From assembly GCA_036796975.1 (NCBI GenBank), contig DAIRBY010000005.1, forward strand, positions 1-64,000: DNA of 64,000 nucleotides. Reading direction: 5' to 3'. Both the position numbers and the translations under genes were made by a program. The notes beneath the pieces were generated by a model. The model did not search any database. It was not told the origin of the DNA and saw only the letters and a list, made by a program, of their open reading frames with translations. How positions within the stretch are numbered: the first letter of the stretch is position 1; every line of letters begins with the position of its first letter. Below, piece by piece: positions 42,004 to 50,648 of the stretch. This stretch comes from UBA8190 sp003453695. Its GTDB lineage: Bacteria > Actinomycetota > Acidimicrobiia > Acidimicrobiales > UBA8190.

Positions 42004-43326
42004 ATGCCGAACTACGGGCCCGAAGTCCTCGGCCCTCCGCCGCGGGACCCGGCGCAGCAGTTCTGGGACCCGGAGATCCAGACCATGGACCCCGAGAAGC
42101 TGCGCGCCCTGCAAGAGGAACGGCTGCAGGTGCTGCTCCGCAAGGTCTTCGACACGCCGGTACCGCTCTTCCGCCGCAAGCTCGAGAGCGCCGGCATCGA
42201 CGCCCCCGAGGACGTGAAGTCGCTGGAGGACCTGTCACGCGTCCCGCTCACCATGAAGCAGGACCTGCGCGACTCAGAGGGGGCGAACCCGCCCTGGGGC
42301 GACTACCGCTTCACCGATCCCCGCGCCGCCGTGCGCATCGGCACCTCGACAGGGACGACCGGCACCCCCACCATCTCCATCTGGACACGGCGCGACCTGT
42401 GGATCGAGTACGAGTCCTCGGCCCGCACCTGGTGGCGCTACGGACATCGTCCCGGGATGATCGCCACCCACGCCCATCCCGCCTACCTGTACGGGGGCGG
42501 GGCCATGCTGTCGGGCTCCTACGAGTACTTCGGGTTCCTGAACATCTGGGTACCGCCCCCCGACACGGACGAGGCGGCGGAGCAAGGCCTTCGCTTCTGG
42601 ACCCGGGTCACTCCCGACATCCCCTTCATGGGCTTCTCCACGGGCCGCTTCTTCGAGGTGGCGGCCAAAGTCGGCATCGACCCCAAGGACGCCGGGCTCG
42701 AGTTCAAGGGCCTGCCCGGCTTCGGGTTGGGCAAGGGGATGCCGCTCATGACAGCCGGCGCCGAGTGCTACGCCTATGTGGGCGGGGCGTGCGGCAAGGC
42801 CCCCGGAGCCCACATCGCCATGGACTGGGCCGTCGTCCAAGCCGTCGACCCGGCCACCGGTGAAGAAGTGCCGGACGGTGAGTGGGGGGACCTGGTGGTG
42901 ACCACCTTGGACCGCGACAACGGGCTGCTCCGCTACGACCTGGAGGAGGCGTGCGCCATCCTGCGCGACCCGTGCCCGTGTGGGGAGACGAGCATCCGCG
43001 GCTTGTGGGGCGGACGCTTCAAGGATCTCATCTCCGTGCAGGGCAAGCGCTTCCAGGCCAACGAGGTGGAGTCGGCGCTGCGCAAGGTGGCCGAGGTGAA
43101 CGAGCCGAGCCTCGAGTGGCAGATGGTTCGACCCACCGAGGACGATCGCCAGCTCGAGGTACGGGTGGAGCGCGGGGGCGGAGGCGGAGGCGACGACACC
43201 GAGATCGCCTCCAAGGCGGCAGCCTCCATCAAGGACGCCCTCGGCGTCGACGCCGCGGTGACCGTGCTCGAGCGCGAGACCATTCCCCGCTCCGGGTACA
43301 AGGCCGCCCGAGTGGTGGACGAATGA
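42004..43326 (+). CDS. phenylacetate-CoA ligase (PaaK)-like adenylate-forming enzyme
   Basis: This 440-residue protein has the compact PaaK layout. RIGTSTGTTGTPTISIWT is the ATP-binding loop, CYAYVGGACGKAPG lies mid-way, LLRYDLEEACAIL corresponds to the adenylate-binding core, and RFKDLISVQGKRFQANEVE is the hinge to the C-terminal domain, which ends IPRSGYKAARV with a possible catalytic Lys. CAGGAGGGG sits about 10 nt before ATG 42004. Aryl or other acids are possible substrates. Its stop overlaps the next gene (ATGA), a ligase homologue lacking key residues. Confidence 0.88.
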   Translation: MPNYGPEVLGPPPRDPAQQFWDPEIQTMDPEKLRALQEERLQVLLRKVFDTPVPLFRRKLESAGIDAPEDVKSLEDLSRVPLTMKQDLRDSEGANPPWGDYRFTDPRAAVRIGTSTGTTGTPTISIWTRRDLWIEYESSARTWWRYGHRPGMIATHAHPAYLYGGGAMLSGSYEYFGFLNIWVPPPDTDEAAEQGLRFWTRVTPDIPFMGFSTGRFFEVAAKVGIDPKDAGLEFKGLPGFGLGKGMPLMTAGAECYAYVGGACGKAPGAHIAMDWAVVQAVDPATGEEVPDGEWGDLVVTTLDRDNGLLRYDLEEACAILRDPCPCGETSIRGLWGGRFKDLISVQGKRFQANEVESALRKVAEVNEPSLEWQMVRPTEDDRQLEVRVERGGGGGGDDTEIASKAAASIKDALGVDAAVTVLERETIPRSGYKAARVVDE

Positions 43327-44888
43327 GCGACACTGTCACCCACGACCGCATCCACCAGCACTCGCTCGCCGATGTGCTTCGGTCCCACGCCACCAGTCGC
43401 CCCGACAGCCTCGGCGCGCTGTGTGGCGACACCCGCCTGAGCTACGGAGCACTCGACGAGCGGGTCAACCGCCTGGCCAACGCGCTCCTCGCCGCCGGGG
43501 TGGGCCACGGCGACCGCCTGCTGTGGCTGGGACAGAACTGTCACCGCCTGCTCGAGGGGCTGCTCGCTGCGGCCAAGATCGGCGCCGTCTTCTGCCCGGC
43601 CAACTGGCGCCAGAGCGCAGCCGAATTCTCCTTCGTGGTGTCCGACGCCGAGCCCGCCGTGGTGTTCTGGCAGGAGGCCGAGATCGGCGACGTCCTTCGC
43701 AGCGTCCAGTCCGACACGGAGTCGAAGGCCATCTGGCTCCAGCACGACGGCACCGGTGAGGGCAGCTACGAGGCGTTCCTCGCCGGCGCCCCCACCGATG
43801 AGCCGGCCGTTGCCGTGAACGAGGCCGAAGCCGTGCTCATGATGTACACCGCCGCCTTCACGGGTTCGCCCAACGGGGCCCTGCTGTCCCACCGGGCGCT
43901 CGTGACCCAGGGCGCGTACGTGGCCCGGGTGATGGGCATCGAGGCCGACTACGTCTATCTGAACTGCGGCCCGCTCTTTCACGTCGCCACCTTCATGACC
44001 ACGCTGGCGACGCTGGTGAGCGGCGGCGCCAACATCTTCACCCCCCGCGTCGACGCCGAAGAGCTGAGCCGCATCATCGACGCCGAGCACTGCACGGGGG
44101 CATTCCTCATGCCCCCCACCATCGACCAGATCCTGGAGCTGAACGCAGACGGGCGCTTCGACCTGAAGAGCCTGCGCACCTTCGGGGGGAAGCCGGAGTG
44201 GACGGCCATGGTCACCGTCGACGAGAGCCCGTGGGGTCGCAAGCCTGCCGGCTACGGCCAGACCGAGGTCATGGGGATGGCCACCTTCAACGCCCTCGGC
44301 CCGTCCCTCGGGAGCCACGGGCGGCCGCCTCCCTTCCTGCGCATCGGCATCATGGACCCCGAGGGGAAGCTGCTCGGCCCGGGCGACACCGGCGAGATCG
44401 TGGTGCGCGGGCCCACTGTCATGAACGGCTACTGGAACCGTCCCGAGCTCAACACCGAACGCCAGGCGGGCGGGTGGCACCACACCAACGATCTGGGCCG
44501 GCTGGAGGCGGACGGGTCGCTCTCCTTCATCGGCCCGAGGACGCGGCTCATCAAGTCGGCGGCGGAGAACATCTACCCCATCGAGGTGGAGAACGCTCTG
44601 CGGGCGCATCCGGCCGTGGCCGAGGCGGCGGTGATCGGGGTACCAGATCCCACCTGGACCCAGAACGTGAAGGCCGTGGTGGTGCTCCGGCCCGACCAGA
44701 CGGCCACCGAGGAGGAGCTCGTCGAGCACTGCCGCCAGCGCATCGCCTCCTACAAGAAGCCCAAGTCGGTCGAGTTCGTGGACGAGCTCCCCAAGAAGGG
44801 CTGGTCCGTCGACTACGAGGCCCTGGACGAGCGCTTCGGCGGTGGCGGCTACCCGGGTGCCGGCGCCTTCTACGTGCGCACGGACTGA
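43323..44888 (+). CDS. acyl-CoA synthetase-like protein with degenerate ATP-binding and lysine motifs
   Basis: The overall 521-residue fold is that of an AMP-forming ligase: SYGALDERVNRLANALLAAG, GYGQTEVMGMA, TNDLGRLEADGSLSFIG, and the hinge LIKSAAENIYPIEVE. Two catalytic motifs differ. The P-loop reads MYTAAFTGSPNGALLS, so the conserved SGTTGxPKG lysine is Asn. The C-terminal SGK lysine motif reads PKKGWSVDYEAL, so the adenylation lysine seems absent. ATG 43323 overlaps the PaaK-like stop. It could be a true but atypical ligase, a CoA-ester binding partner, or an inactive homologue. Confidence 0.83.
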   Translation: MSDTVTHDRIHQHSLADVLRSHATSRPDSLGALCGDTRLSYGALDERVNRLANALLAAGVGHGDRLLWLGQNCHRLLEGLLAAAKIGAVFCPANWRQSAAEFSFVVSDAEPAVVFWQEAEIGDVLRSVQSDTESKAIWLQHDGTGEGSYEAFLAGAPTDEPAVAVNEAEAVLMMYTAAFTGSPNGALLSHRALVTQGAYVARVMGIEADYVYLNCGPLFHVATFMTTLATLVSGGANIFTPRVDAEELSRIIDAEHCTGAFLMPPTIDQILELNADGRFDLKSLRTFGGKPEWTAMVTVDESPWGRKPAGYGQTEVMGMATFNALGPSLGSHGRPPPFLRIGIMDPEGKLLGPGDTGEIVVRGPTVMNGYWNRPELNTERQAGGWHHTNDLGRLEADGSLSFIGPRTRLIKSAAENIYPIEVENALRAHPAVAEAAVIGVPDPTWTQNVKAVVVLRPDQTATEEELVEHCRQRIASYKKPKSVEFVDELPKKGWSVDYEALDERFGGGGYPGAGAFYVRTD

Positions 44889-44895
44889 CCGGCCA

Positions 44896-44973
44896 GAGGG
44901 GTCACCAGGAGGGGTCACCAGGAGGGGTCACCAGGAGGGGTCACCAGGAGGGGTCACCAGGAGGGGTCACCAG
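44896..44973. repeat. six perfect 13-bp tandem repeats (GAGGGGTCACCAG)
   Basis: Six identical copies follow the ligase stop by 7 bp. Each junction creates CAGGAGGGG, a Shine-Dalgarno-like string identical to the one that precedes the PaaK-like gene. The array is otherwise non-coding; frames through it give low-complexity peptides only. Perfect copies suggest recent expansion. Confidence 0.95.
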
Positions 44974-44997
44974 ACAGGCGGACTCGTCGAGCCCAGC

Positions 44998-45026
44998 TTG
45001 ACGGCCGTCGGCCCCGCCGGTACATC
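44998..45026 (+). promoter_or_regulatory. possible -35/-10 promoter before the lipase-like gene
   Basis: TTGACG (44998-45003) is followed after 17 bp by TACATC (45021-45026). The spacing is canonical, the -10 match partial. It is the only such pair seen in the 132 bp between the 13-bp array and ATG 45106. Confidence 0.3.
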
Positions 45027-45105
45027 TCTTTCCGGCGGCGACGGGATGGCGACTGGATGAGGTGGGCGGCCTCCAAGGCGGGAGGCCACAAAGAGCGCAA
45101 GGCGG

Positions 45106-47898
45106 ATGCAGATGTCTCGAGGCGGAAGTGGCGGAGCCCGGCGACGGGCGACGGTGGTCCTGCGGCTGGTGCTGGTGCCCACGTTGCTGGCGTTGTCAGC
45201 GGTGTGGCTCACCTCGGCGGGGAGCCAACCCACGGCCAGGGCGACCTGGACCAACTACGACACCGACAACTGGGGCGGATGGTCGAACCCCGCCAATGCC
45301 GGCTTCCTCACCAACCCGGCCGGCTGCGACCCCATCGACCCGGCGCAGTGCATGCTGCCCTACCCCAACGACTGGTTCACCCGCGCCGACAGCTCGAGCG
45401 CCACCGGGCGCCGCCTCGACCTGAACATCCTGGCGACGCCCCGCAACGTGGCGGGCCTCCCCATCAACCCGGCCGACTACAACCGCAGTGACGGCTTCAG
45501 CGCCGGCAGCACCATCCTCACCGTGGTGCCCGGCATGACCAAGAACAGCGACCTGGCCGCATCGGGCCTGCCCACCGACGTGAACATGGGCCTGAACGAC
45601 AGCTCCACGAGCAACCCGTCACAGCTGGGCGTGATCCTCTTCGACGCCACCACCGGCCAGGTGTGGCCGGTCTGGGCGGAGATCGACCACTACACCGCGG
45701 AGGCCGGGGTCGTCCCGGCAGGCGCCACCGGTGCGGTCCAGCAGGACCTCATGATCCACCCGGCCCGGAACCTGCTCGACGGGCACCGCTACGTCGTGGC
45801 CCTGCGCGACCTGACCACCGACGGCGGCAGCGTGGCCAAGCCCAGCTCGGCCTTCGAGTCCTACGTCAACGCCTATCTCCACCCGCCGGCACCGAGCGCC
45901 GGATCGCTGGGTCTGGGCGCCATCGTCCCCGCTGACGCCCGTACCGCCCACATGGACCGCGTCTTCGAGGACCTGGCCCAGCAACCGAGCTGGAACGTCT
46001 CCACCGACCCGTCCCAGCTGTATCTGGCCTGGGACTTCACCACCGCTTCCACGCAGAACGTCACCGGCCGGCTCCTCGCTATCAGGGACGACGCCTTTCG
46101 GCAGCTCGGCGAGACCAAGGCCCAGGTCGACGCCGGGCAGGATGCCGGGTCGGCCCCGCAGTTCACCGTCAGCTCGATCACCGACTTCCAGGACAGCGAC
46201 CCGGGCGGCGCCAACTACAACGTGAACGTCGCCAGGGAGATCCAGGGCAGCTTCACCGTGCCCTGCTACATCGCTCCCACCTGCTCCCCGCCGGTCAAGT
46301 GCAAGAACCTGTCGAGCTCGAGCCCCTTCGACGACTGTCCCTCTCCCGGGAGCTTCTACTACGCCGATCCCACCAACCCCGACGCCGATCCCGGCCAGGT
46401 GCCCGGTCAGACCTACCAGGCCGACTACATCTGCATCGCCGGGCGCAGCGGCTTCGACGCCGGGAAGCCGCTCATCCCCGTCGATTACGGCCACGGGCTG
46501 TTCGGCAGCTACACCGAGGTCACCGCCTCGCCCCAGGAGGAGATGACCAACCGGGAAGGCATGATCTACTGCGCCACCGACTGGTTCGGCTGGGCCAACT
46601 CCGACATCCCCAACGCGGTGGTGGCCCTGGCCGATCTCTCCAACTTCTCCTTCCTGGCCGACCGGGGACAGCAGGGGGAGCTCAACTTCCTGTACCTGCA
46701 GCGCCTCCTCATCAACCCGAGCGGTTTCTCCTCCAACCCTGCCTTCCAGTACTCGCCGGGCGTCCCCATCATCGACCTGAACGACGGCGTGTACTACGAC
46801 GGCAACAGCCAGGGCGGCATCTTCGGAGGCACCGTGTGCGCCGTCTCCATCGACGTCCCTCGCTGCGGGCTCGGGGTGAACGGCATGGACTACTCCACCC
46901 TGCTCCCGCGCTCGGTCGACTACGTGGCCACCTCCACCCTGCCGCAGTTCCTCGAGCAGCAGGTGGAGCAGTTCGCCGCCAACCCCAGCGGCTACGACCC
47001 GACCGGCCTGACCGGCGTGGGCTACTCCAACGCCTTCGACCTCTTCTACCCGGACCAGGGGCAACGCCAGCTCACCTTGGACCTCATCCAGAGCTTGTGG
47101 GACCGGGCCGACCCCGACGGCTACGCCGGCCACATGAGCTCCTTCGGGGAAGCGCACAACCTGCTCCCCGATTGCACAGGCGACGGCGTGAAGGCGGTGG
47201 TGGAGCAGACGCCCGCCGGGTGCGACCCGCCCGGGGTGACTCCCGGGCCCGACCATCACGTGCTCATGGAGATCGCCTGGGGCGACCACCAGGTGGCCAA
47301 CTTCACCGCCTTCGACGAGGCCCGCACCATCGGGGCCGAGTCCGTGGGCAACTCGGGCGGCTCCACCGGCTCCAACGCGCCGGGAGGTGGCGAAGCGCTC
47401 TTGGCCAGCCGGCTGTGCAACACCGATGCCGGGGGCAGCGCCACCACCAACGACCCGACCGACAGCGGGTACAACTCGAGCGTCGCCAACGAGTACTGCT
47501 ACCAGCCCGACTCACCGTTGTGGGGCATCACGCCCATCTCGAGCTACCCGTACAACGGTTCGGCCATCGCCATCTTCGACGCCGGCCCCGACGGCGACGG
47601 CACCGCGTACGCCACCGACCCTCCGCCCCCTTCGGACGTGCCGCCCCCGGACACCCGGGCCAACCTCGATCCCCACGAGGCACCCCGGCGGACCTGCGCG
47701 GCGCAGGACATGAAGGGGACCTACTTCGACGTGAACGGCGCGCAGTACGGCATCGCCGGAGGACTGGTCACCGACCCCGCCCAGATGCTCACCGGGTTCC
47801 TCGCCCACTACGACGGCCAGCCCATCACCGCCACCTCGACCCTGGCCGGCCCGCCCTACTTCTCAGGAGGCTGGCACAACACCTGCGCCCTGCCCTAG
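45106..47898 (+). CDS. large secreted alpha/beta-hydrolase (bacterial lipase-like)
   Basis: This 930-residue protein starts with a twin-arginine-free Sec-type signal: a basic segment, then VVLRLVLVPTLLALSAVWL and a likely cleavage site near residue 45. The mature N-terminus has MLPYPNDWFTR, a signature seen at the start of bacterial virulence-factor-type lipases. The nucleophile elbow is DGNSQGGIFGG with Ser568, and GDHQVANF (His728) is a candidate catalytic His. Many paired cysteines suggest disulfides outside the cell. ATG 45112 is an alternative start. It stands alone between a repeat array and a hairpin; ester release feeding the fatty-acid genes nearby is an inference. Confidence 0.75.
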   Translation: MQMSRGGSGGARRRATVVLRLVLVPTLLALSAVWLTSAGSQPTARATWTNYDTDNWGGWSNPANAGFLTNPAGCDPIDPAQCMLPYPNDWFTRADSSSATGRRLDLNILATPRNVAGLPINPADYNRSDGFSAGSTILTVVPGMTKNSDLAASGLPTDVNMGLNDSSTSNPSQLGVILFDATTGQVWPVWAEIDHYTAEAGVVPAGATGAVQQDLMIHPARNLLDGHRYVVALRDLTTDGGSVAKPSSAFESYVNAYLHPPAPSAGSLGLGAIVPADARTAHMDRVFEDLAQQPSWNVSTDPSQLYLAWDFTTASTQNVTGRLLAIRDDAFRQLGETKAQVDAGQDAGSAPQFTVSSITDFQDSDPGGANYNVNVAREIQGSFTVPCYIAPTCSPPVKCKNLSSSSPFDDCPSPGSFYYADPTNPDADPGQVPGQTYQADYICIAGRSGFDAGKPLIPVDYGHGLFGSYTEVTASPQEEMTNREGMIYCATDWFGWANSDIPNAVVALADLSNFSFLADRGQQGELNFLYLQRLLINPSGFSSNPAFQYSPGVPIIDLNDGVYYDGNSQGGIFGGTVCAVSIDVPRCGLGVNGMDYSTLLPRSVDYVATSTLPQFLEQQVEQFAANPSGYDPTGLTGVGYSNAFDLFYPDQGQRQLTLDLIQSLWDRADPDGYAGHMSSFGEAHNLLPDCTGDGVKAVVEQTPAGCDPPGVTPGPDHHVLMEIAWGDHQVANFTAFDEARTIGAESVGNSGGSTGSNAPGGGEALLASRLCNTDAGGSATTNDPTDSGYNSSVANEYCYQPDSPLWGITPISSYPYNGSAIAIFDAGPDGDGTAYATDPPPPSDVPPPDTRANLDPHEAPRRTCAAQDMKGTYFDVNGAQYGIAGGLVTDPAQMLTGFLAHYDGQPITATSTLAGPPYFSGGWHNTCALP

Positions 47899-47904
47899 CG
47901 GACT

Positions 47905-47925
47905 CTGGCGGCGTCGCCGCGCCAG
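47905..47925. terminator. hairpin after the lipase-like gene
   Basis: CTGGCG and CGCCAG bracket an inner GC palindrome, 6 bp after the stop codon. It lacks a T-run. It may serve both this gene and the convergent DinB-like gene. Confidence 0.45.
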
Positions 47926-47954
47926 GACCACAGCGACGCCGGCGACAGCGGTGA

Positions 47955-48554
47955 TCAGCCTGCGGATGTCCTGCGCCCGGTCAGGCCGAGGAGGATGTCG
48001 GTGCTCGAGGCCCGCCGCACGGTGCCCGACCCGAAGCCCCAGTCCATGTCGGTGGCCTCGAGTCGCTCGTCGATCTTCTCGATGCCGAAGTGGGCGTGGG
48101 CTCCGCCGGTCGTGAGCAGGTCGAGCACGGTACGCCGAGCCTCGGCCGAGGACGCCGGCGGCTCGCCCAGGGGGACGGTGATGTCGAGGGAGTGGATCAC
48201 CAGGTGGGTGAGCGCCCCCTCCGGCCCCCCACCGGGTGGCTCCCAGTTGTGCATGGTCTCGTCGCGCAACTCGGACACCAGTTGGCTGGGCGGCAGCCTG
48301 CCGTCTCGAGCCGCCACCTTGTTGGAGAGGATGGTGAAGTCGAACCCGCACTCCTGGAGTTCGGCCATGAAGGCCTCCTGGTCGTAGCGGACCGGCATGG
48401 TCATGTGGGCTACCACCTCCCGGACCCGCCACCCTTCGCACAGCGAATCGGCGTCCCACCGCTCCGCAGGCAGCTGCTCCAGCACATCGGCCAGGCCCAG
48501 GTACCCGTCCTTGATGAGGGACGTCAGGTCCTCAGTCGAGTCGGTGGAAGTCAT
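47955..48554 (-). CDS. maleylpyruvate isomerase N-terminal/DinB-like protein
   Basis: The 199-residue product has the helical DinB/MDMPI pattern. LCEGWRVREVVAHMTMP provides the first conserved His and LTHLVIHSLDITVPLGEP the second pair. Members bind a metal and often use mycothiol. It is not closely similar to the DinB-like protein at 23716. Upstream is a 169-bp gap in which I see no clear promoter, only short direct repeats of GAGCTCTCGCC. Confidence 0.8.
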   Translation of the reverse strand: MTSTDSTEDLTSLIKDGYLGLADVLEQLPAERWDADSLCEGWRVREVVAHMTMPVRYDQEAFMAELQECGFDFTILSNKVAARDGRLPPSQLVSELRDETMHNWEPPGGGPEGALTHLVIHSLDITVPLGEPPASSAEARRTVLDLLTTGGAHAHFGIEKIDERLEATDMDWGFGSGTVRRASSTDILLGLTGRRTSAG

Positions 48555-48723
48555 CGATCGCCTCCTCGGTGCCGAGCTCTCGCCGTCTCGGTGAAGAGCT
48601 CTCGCCTCCTCGTACCACAGGCTGACGGACGGCGCCTCCTCGACTCATCTGTCGTGGGGCAATCCCAGTGGCACGCCCGAAGGAGCAGGCAGGTCGCCGA
48701 CGGCCGGGGCTCGGCCTGCTTCT

Positions 48724-49524
48724 TCAAAGGCGCTTCATGACCTGGCCTGCGATGCGGCGCACGACCGGTCGGGGCACCAACCGCGGCGACACGGCCGCCA
48801 CCTTGTTGACCAGGCCCGGCACGCACACGGCCTCGTTGCGCGACAGGGACGCCAGTCCCTGGCGCACGACGTCGTCGGCCTCGGCCCAGGCGAAGCCGGG
48901 AAGCCCATGGCCCGTGATGCCCGCCGACGACTGGAAGTTGGTGCGGGTGAAGCCGGGGCAGAGCACCGTCACGAGTACCCCGCTCCCCGACATTTCGTCG
49001 TGCAGGGCCTCGGTGTAGAAGAGCACGAAGGACTTGGCCGCCGAGTAGGTGGCGCTCTCCGGCGTGGGTGCGAAGGCGGCCACCGAAGCGACGTTGAGCA
49101 GCTTCCCCGAGCCTCGCGGCACCATGACCTGCACCGCGGCGTGGCTGAGGGCGACCACGGCGGCGACGTCGACGTCCACCATGCCCAGCTCCTGGTCGCG
49201 GCCGTGGGTGGTCACCGGCCCGTAGAACCCGAACCCGGCGTTGTTCACCACGGTGCCCACGTCCCCGGCGCCGATGCGCTCCGCCACGGTGGCGAGCTGG
49301 ACCCGGTCGGCCAGGTCGGCGACGAGGATCTCGGCCCCGGTGCCGTGGGCGGTGGACAGCTCGGCGGCCAGCTTCTCCATGGGCTCGCGGCTGCGGGCCA
49401 CGAGCACGAGGTCGTTACCGGCGGCGGCGAGCTGGCGGGCGAAGCTCGCCCCCAGACCCGACGACGCCCCGGTCACGAGCGCCCGGGGCCGGGCGCCTCG
49501 GTCGGAGCCCTCGGCCCGGGTCAC
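48724..49524 (-). CDS. short-chain dehydrogenase/reductase
   Basis: A 266-residue SDR. The cofactor motif is LVTGASSGLGAS, then NNAGFGFYG and the catalytic YSAAKSF. A C-terminal extension of about 30 residues (VVRRIAGQVMKRL) is basic and amphipathic and may touch the membrane, as in DltE-like SDRs. GTG 49524 overlaps the ACAD stop (GTGA). It is the last gene of the minus-strand run starting at 55884. Confidence 0.88.
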   Translation of the reverse strand: MTRAEGSDRGARPRALVTGASSGLGASFARQLAAAGNDLVLVARSREPMEKLAAELSTAHGTGAEILVADLADRVQLATVAERIGAGDVGTVVNNAGFGFYGPVTTHGRDQELGMVDVDVAAVVALSHAAVQVMVPRGSGKLLNVASVAAFAPTPESATYSAAKSFVLFYTEALHDEMSGSGVLVTVLCPGFTRTNFQSSAGITGHGLPGFAWAEADDVVRQGLASLSRNEAVCVPGLVNKVAAVSPRLVPRPVVRRIAGQVMKRL

Positions 49525-50648
49525 AGTCCGAGATGGGCGGCGAGGCGAGCTCGGTGCTCAGCCCCGGTCCCGAACACCGCCGCCTGGACCTTCTGACGTT
49601 TCACGTACAGGTGCATGTCGTGCTCCCAGGTGTAGCCGATACCCCCCAGGCACTGGATTCCCTCCTGGGCCATGAGCTTCTGGCAGTCACCGGCGCTGGA
49701 CTTGGCCATCCACACCGCCTCGGACCGCCGCTCGTCCCCCTCGTCGATGGCGGCGGCGGCGAAGTAGGCGGTGGCCCGGGCCGCCTCGAGGGCCACGTAC
49801 ATGTTGGCCAGCTTGTGCTTGATGGCCTGGAAGGACCCGATCTTCACCCCGAACTGCTCGCGCTCTTGGACATAGCGGTGCACGGTGTCGAAGATGGCCT
49901 GGCTGGTGCCCACCATCTCGGCGGCGAGAGCGGCAGTCGCCACCTCCAGGGCCCGGCGCAACGCCGGCGCCGACGCTCCGGGCTCGCCGAGGGCGCGACC
50001 GGCGTCGACGACGACGCTGTCCAGGTGCACCGTGGCGAGGGGCCGGGTCCCGTCGAGCGCGTGCAGCGGGGTGACCCGAAGGGCTCCGGACGGCACGACG
50101 AACAGGCCGACACCCTCGTCGCCCCTCGTGCCGGGAAGACGGGCCGCGACCACGACTTCGTCGGCCCGGCCGGCGTCGAACACGTAGTGCTTCTCGCCGT
50201 CGAGGCGCCAGTCCCCTCCCGAGGGCGTCGCCGTGGTGACGAGCGACTCCACGTCGAAGCGGCCGTCGGCCTCGGCCAGGGCCAGGGTGCCCACCGCGGT
50301 TCCGGCGGCGACGGGCCCGAGGAAGCGCCGGCGCTGATCAGCCGAACCCGCCTCCACCACGGCCGGGACGAACTGCGCCGCCGTCGAGAGGAAGGGGGCC
50401 GGGCACAGCACCCGGCCCAGCTGCTCGGCCACGACGGCCAGCTCCACCTGGCCGAGACCGATGCCGCCGTCCGCTTCGGGCACGGTCAGCGCCGGCCAGT
50501 CCAGCGCCACCATGGCGTTCCACAGCTCGTCGGCGTCCTTGCCCTCCTCGACCACCCGGCGCACCAGCGACATCGGGCACTCGGCGTCGACGAAGGACGC
50601 CACCGACTCCGCCAGGGCCTGCTGCTCCGAGCTCAGTTCGAGGTCCAC
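49521..50648 (-). CDS. acyl-CoA dehydrogenase, small-type (FadE29-like)
   Basis: This 375-residue protein resembles the small subunit class of heterotetrameric ACADs: MDLELSSEQQALAESV, FGVKIGSFQAIKHKLANMY and CLGGIGYTWEHDMHLYVKR. It is related to the 7418 protein. No large-type ACAD lies in this run, so a partner would have to come from another operon (for example 40740) or it may be a homomer. GTG 50648 lies inside the end of the synthetase gene (16-bp overlap). Confidence 0.88.
   Translation of the reverse strand: MDLELSSEQQALAESVASFVDAECPMSLVRRVVEEGKDADELWNAMVALDWPALTVPEADGGIGLGQVELAVVAEQLGRVLCPAPFLSTAAQFVPAVVEAGSADQRRRFLGPVAAGTAVGTLALAEADGRFDVESLVTTATPSGGDWRLDGEKHYVFDAGRADEVVVAARLPGTRGDEGVGLFVVPSGALRVTPLHALDGTRPLATVHLDSVVVDAGRALGEPGASAPALRRALEVATAALAAEMVGTSQAIFDTVHRYVQEREQFGVKIGSFQAIKHKLANMYVALEAARATAYFAAAAIDEGDERRSEAVWMAKSSAGDCQKLMAQEGIQCLGGIGYTWEHDMHLYVKRQKVQAAVFGTGAEHRARLAAHLGL

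Noticed and set aside
44896..44973. CRISPR array
   Set aside because: Units are 13 bp and contiguous, with no unique spacers and no cas genes.
44842..45060. Small frame through the 13-bp array (repeated RGHQEGSPGG)
   Set aside because: The peptide is just the translation of the DNA repeat, with no start signal or family.
45619..47289. 556-residue minus-strand open frame
   Set aside because: Antisense to the secreted lipase-like protein; composition is shadow-like and no motif is seen.
48555..48723. Possible small gene or RNA in the 169-bp gap
   Set aside because: Only short direct repeats of GAGCTCTCGCC and no supported start, terminator or fold were seen.
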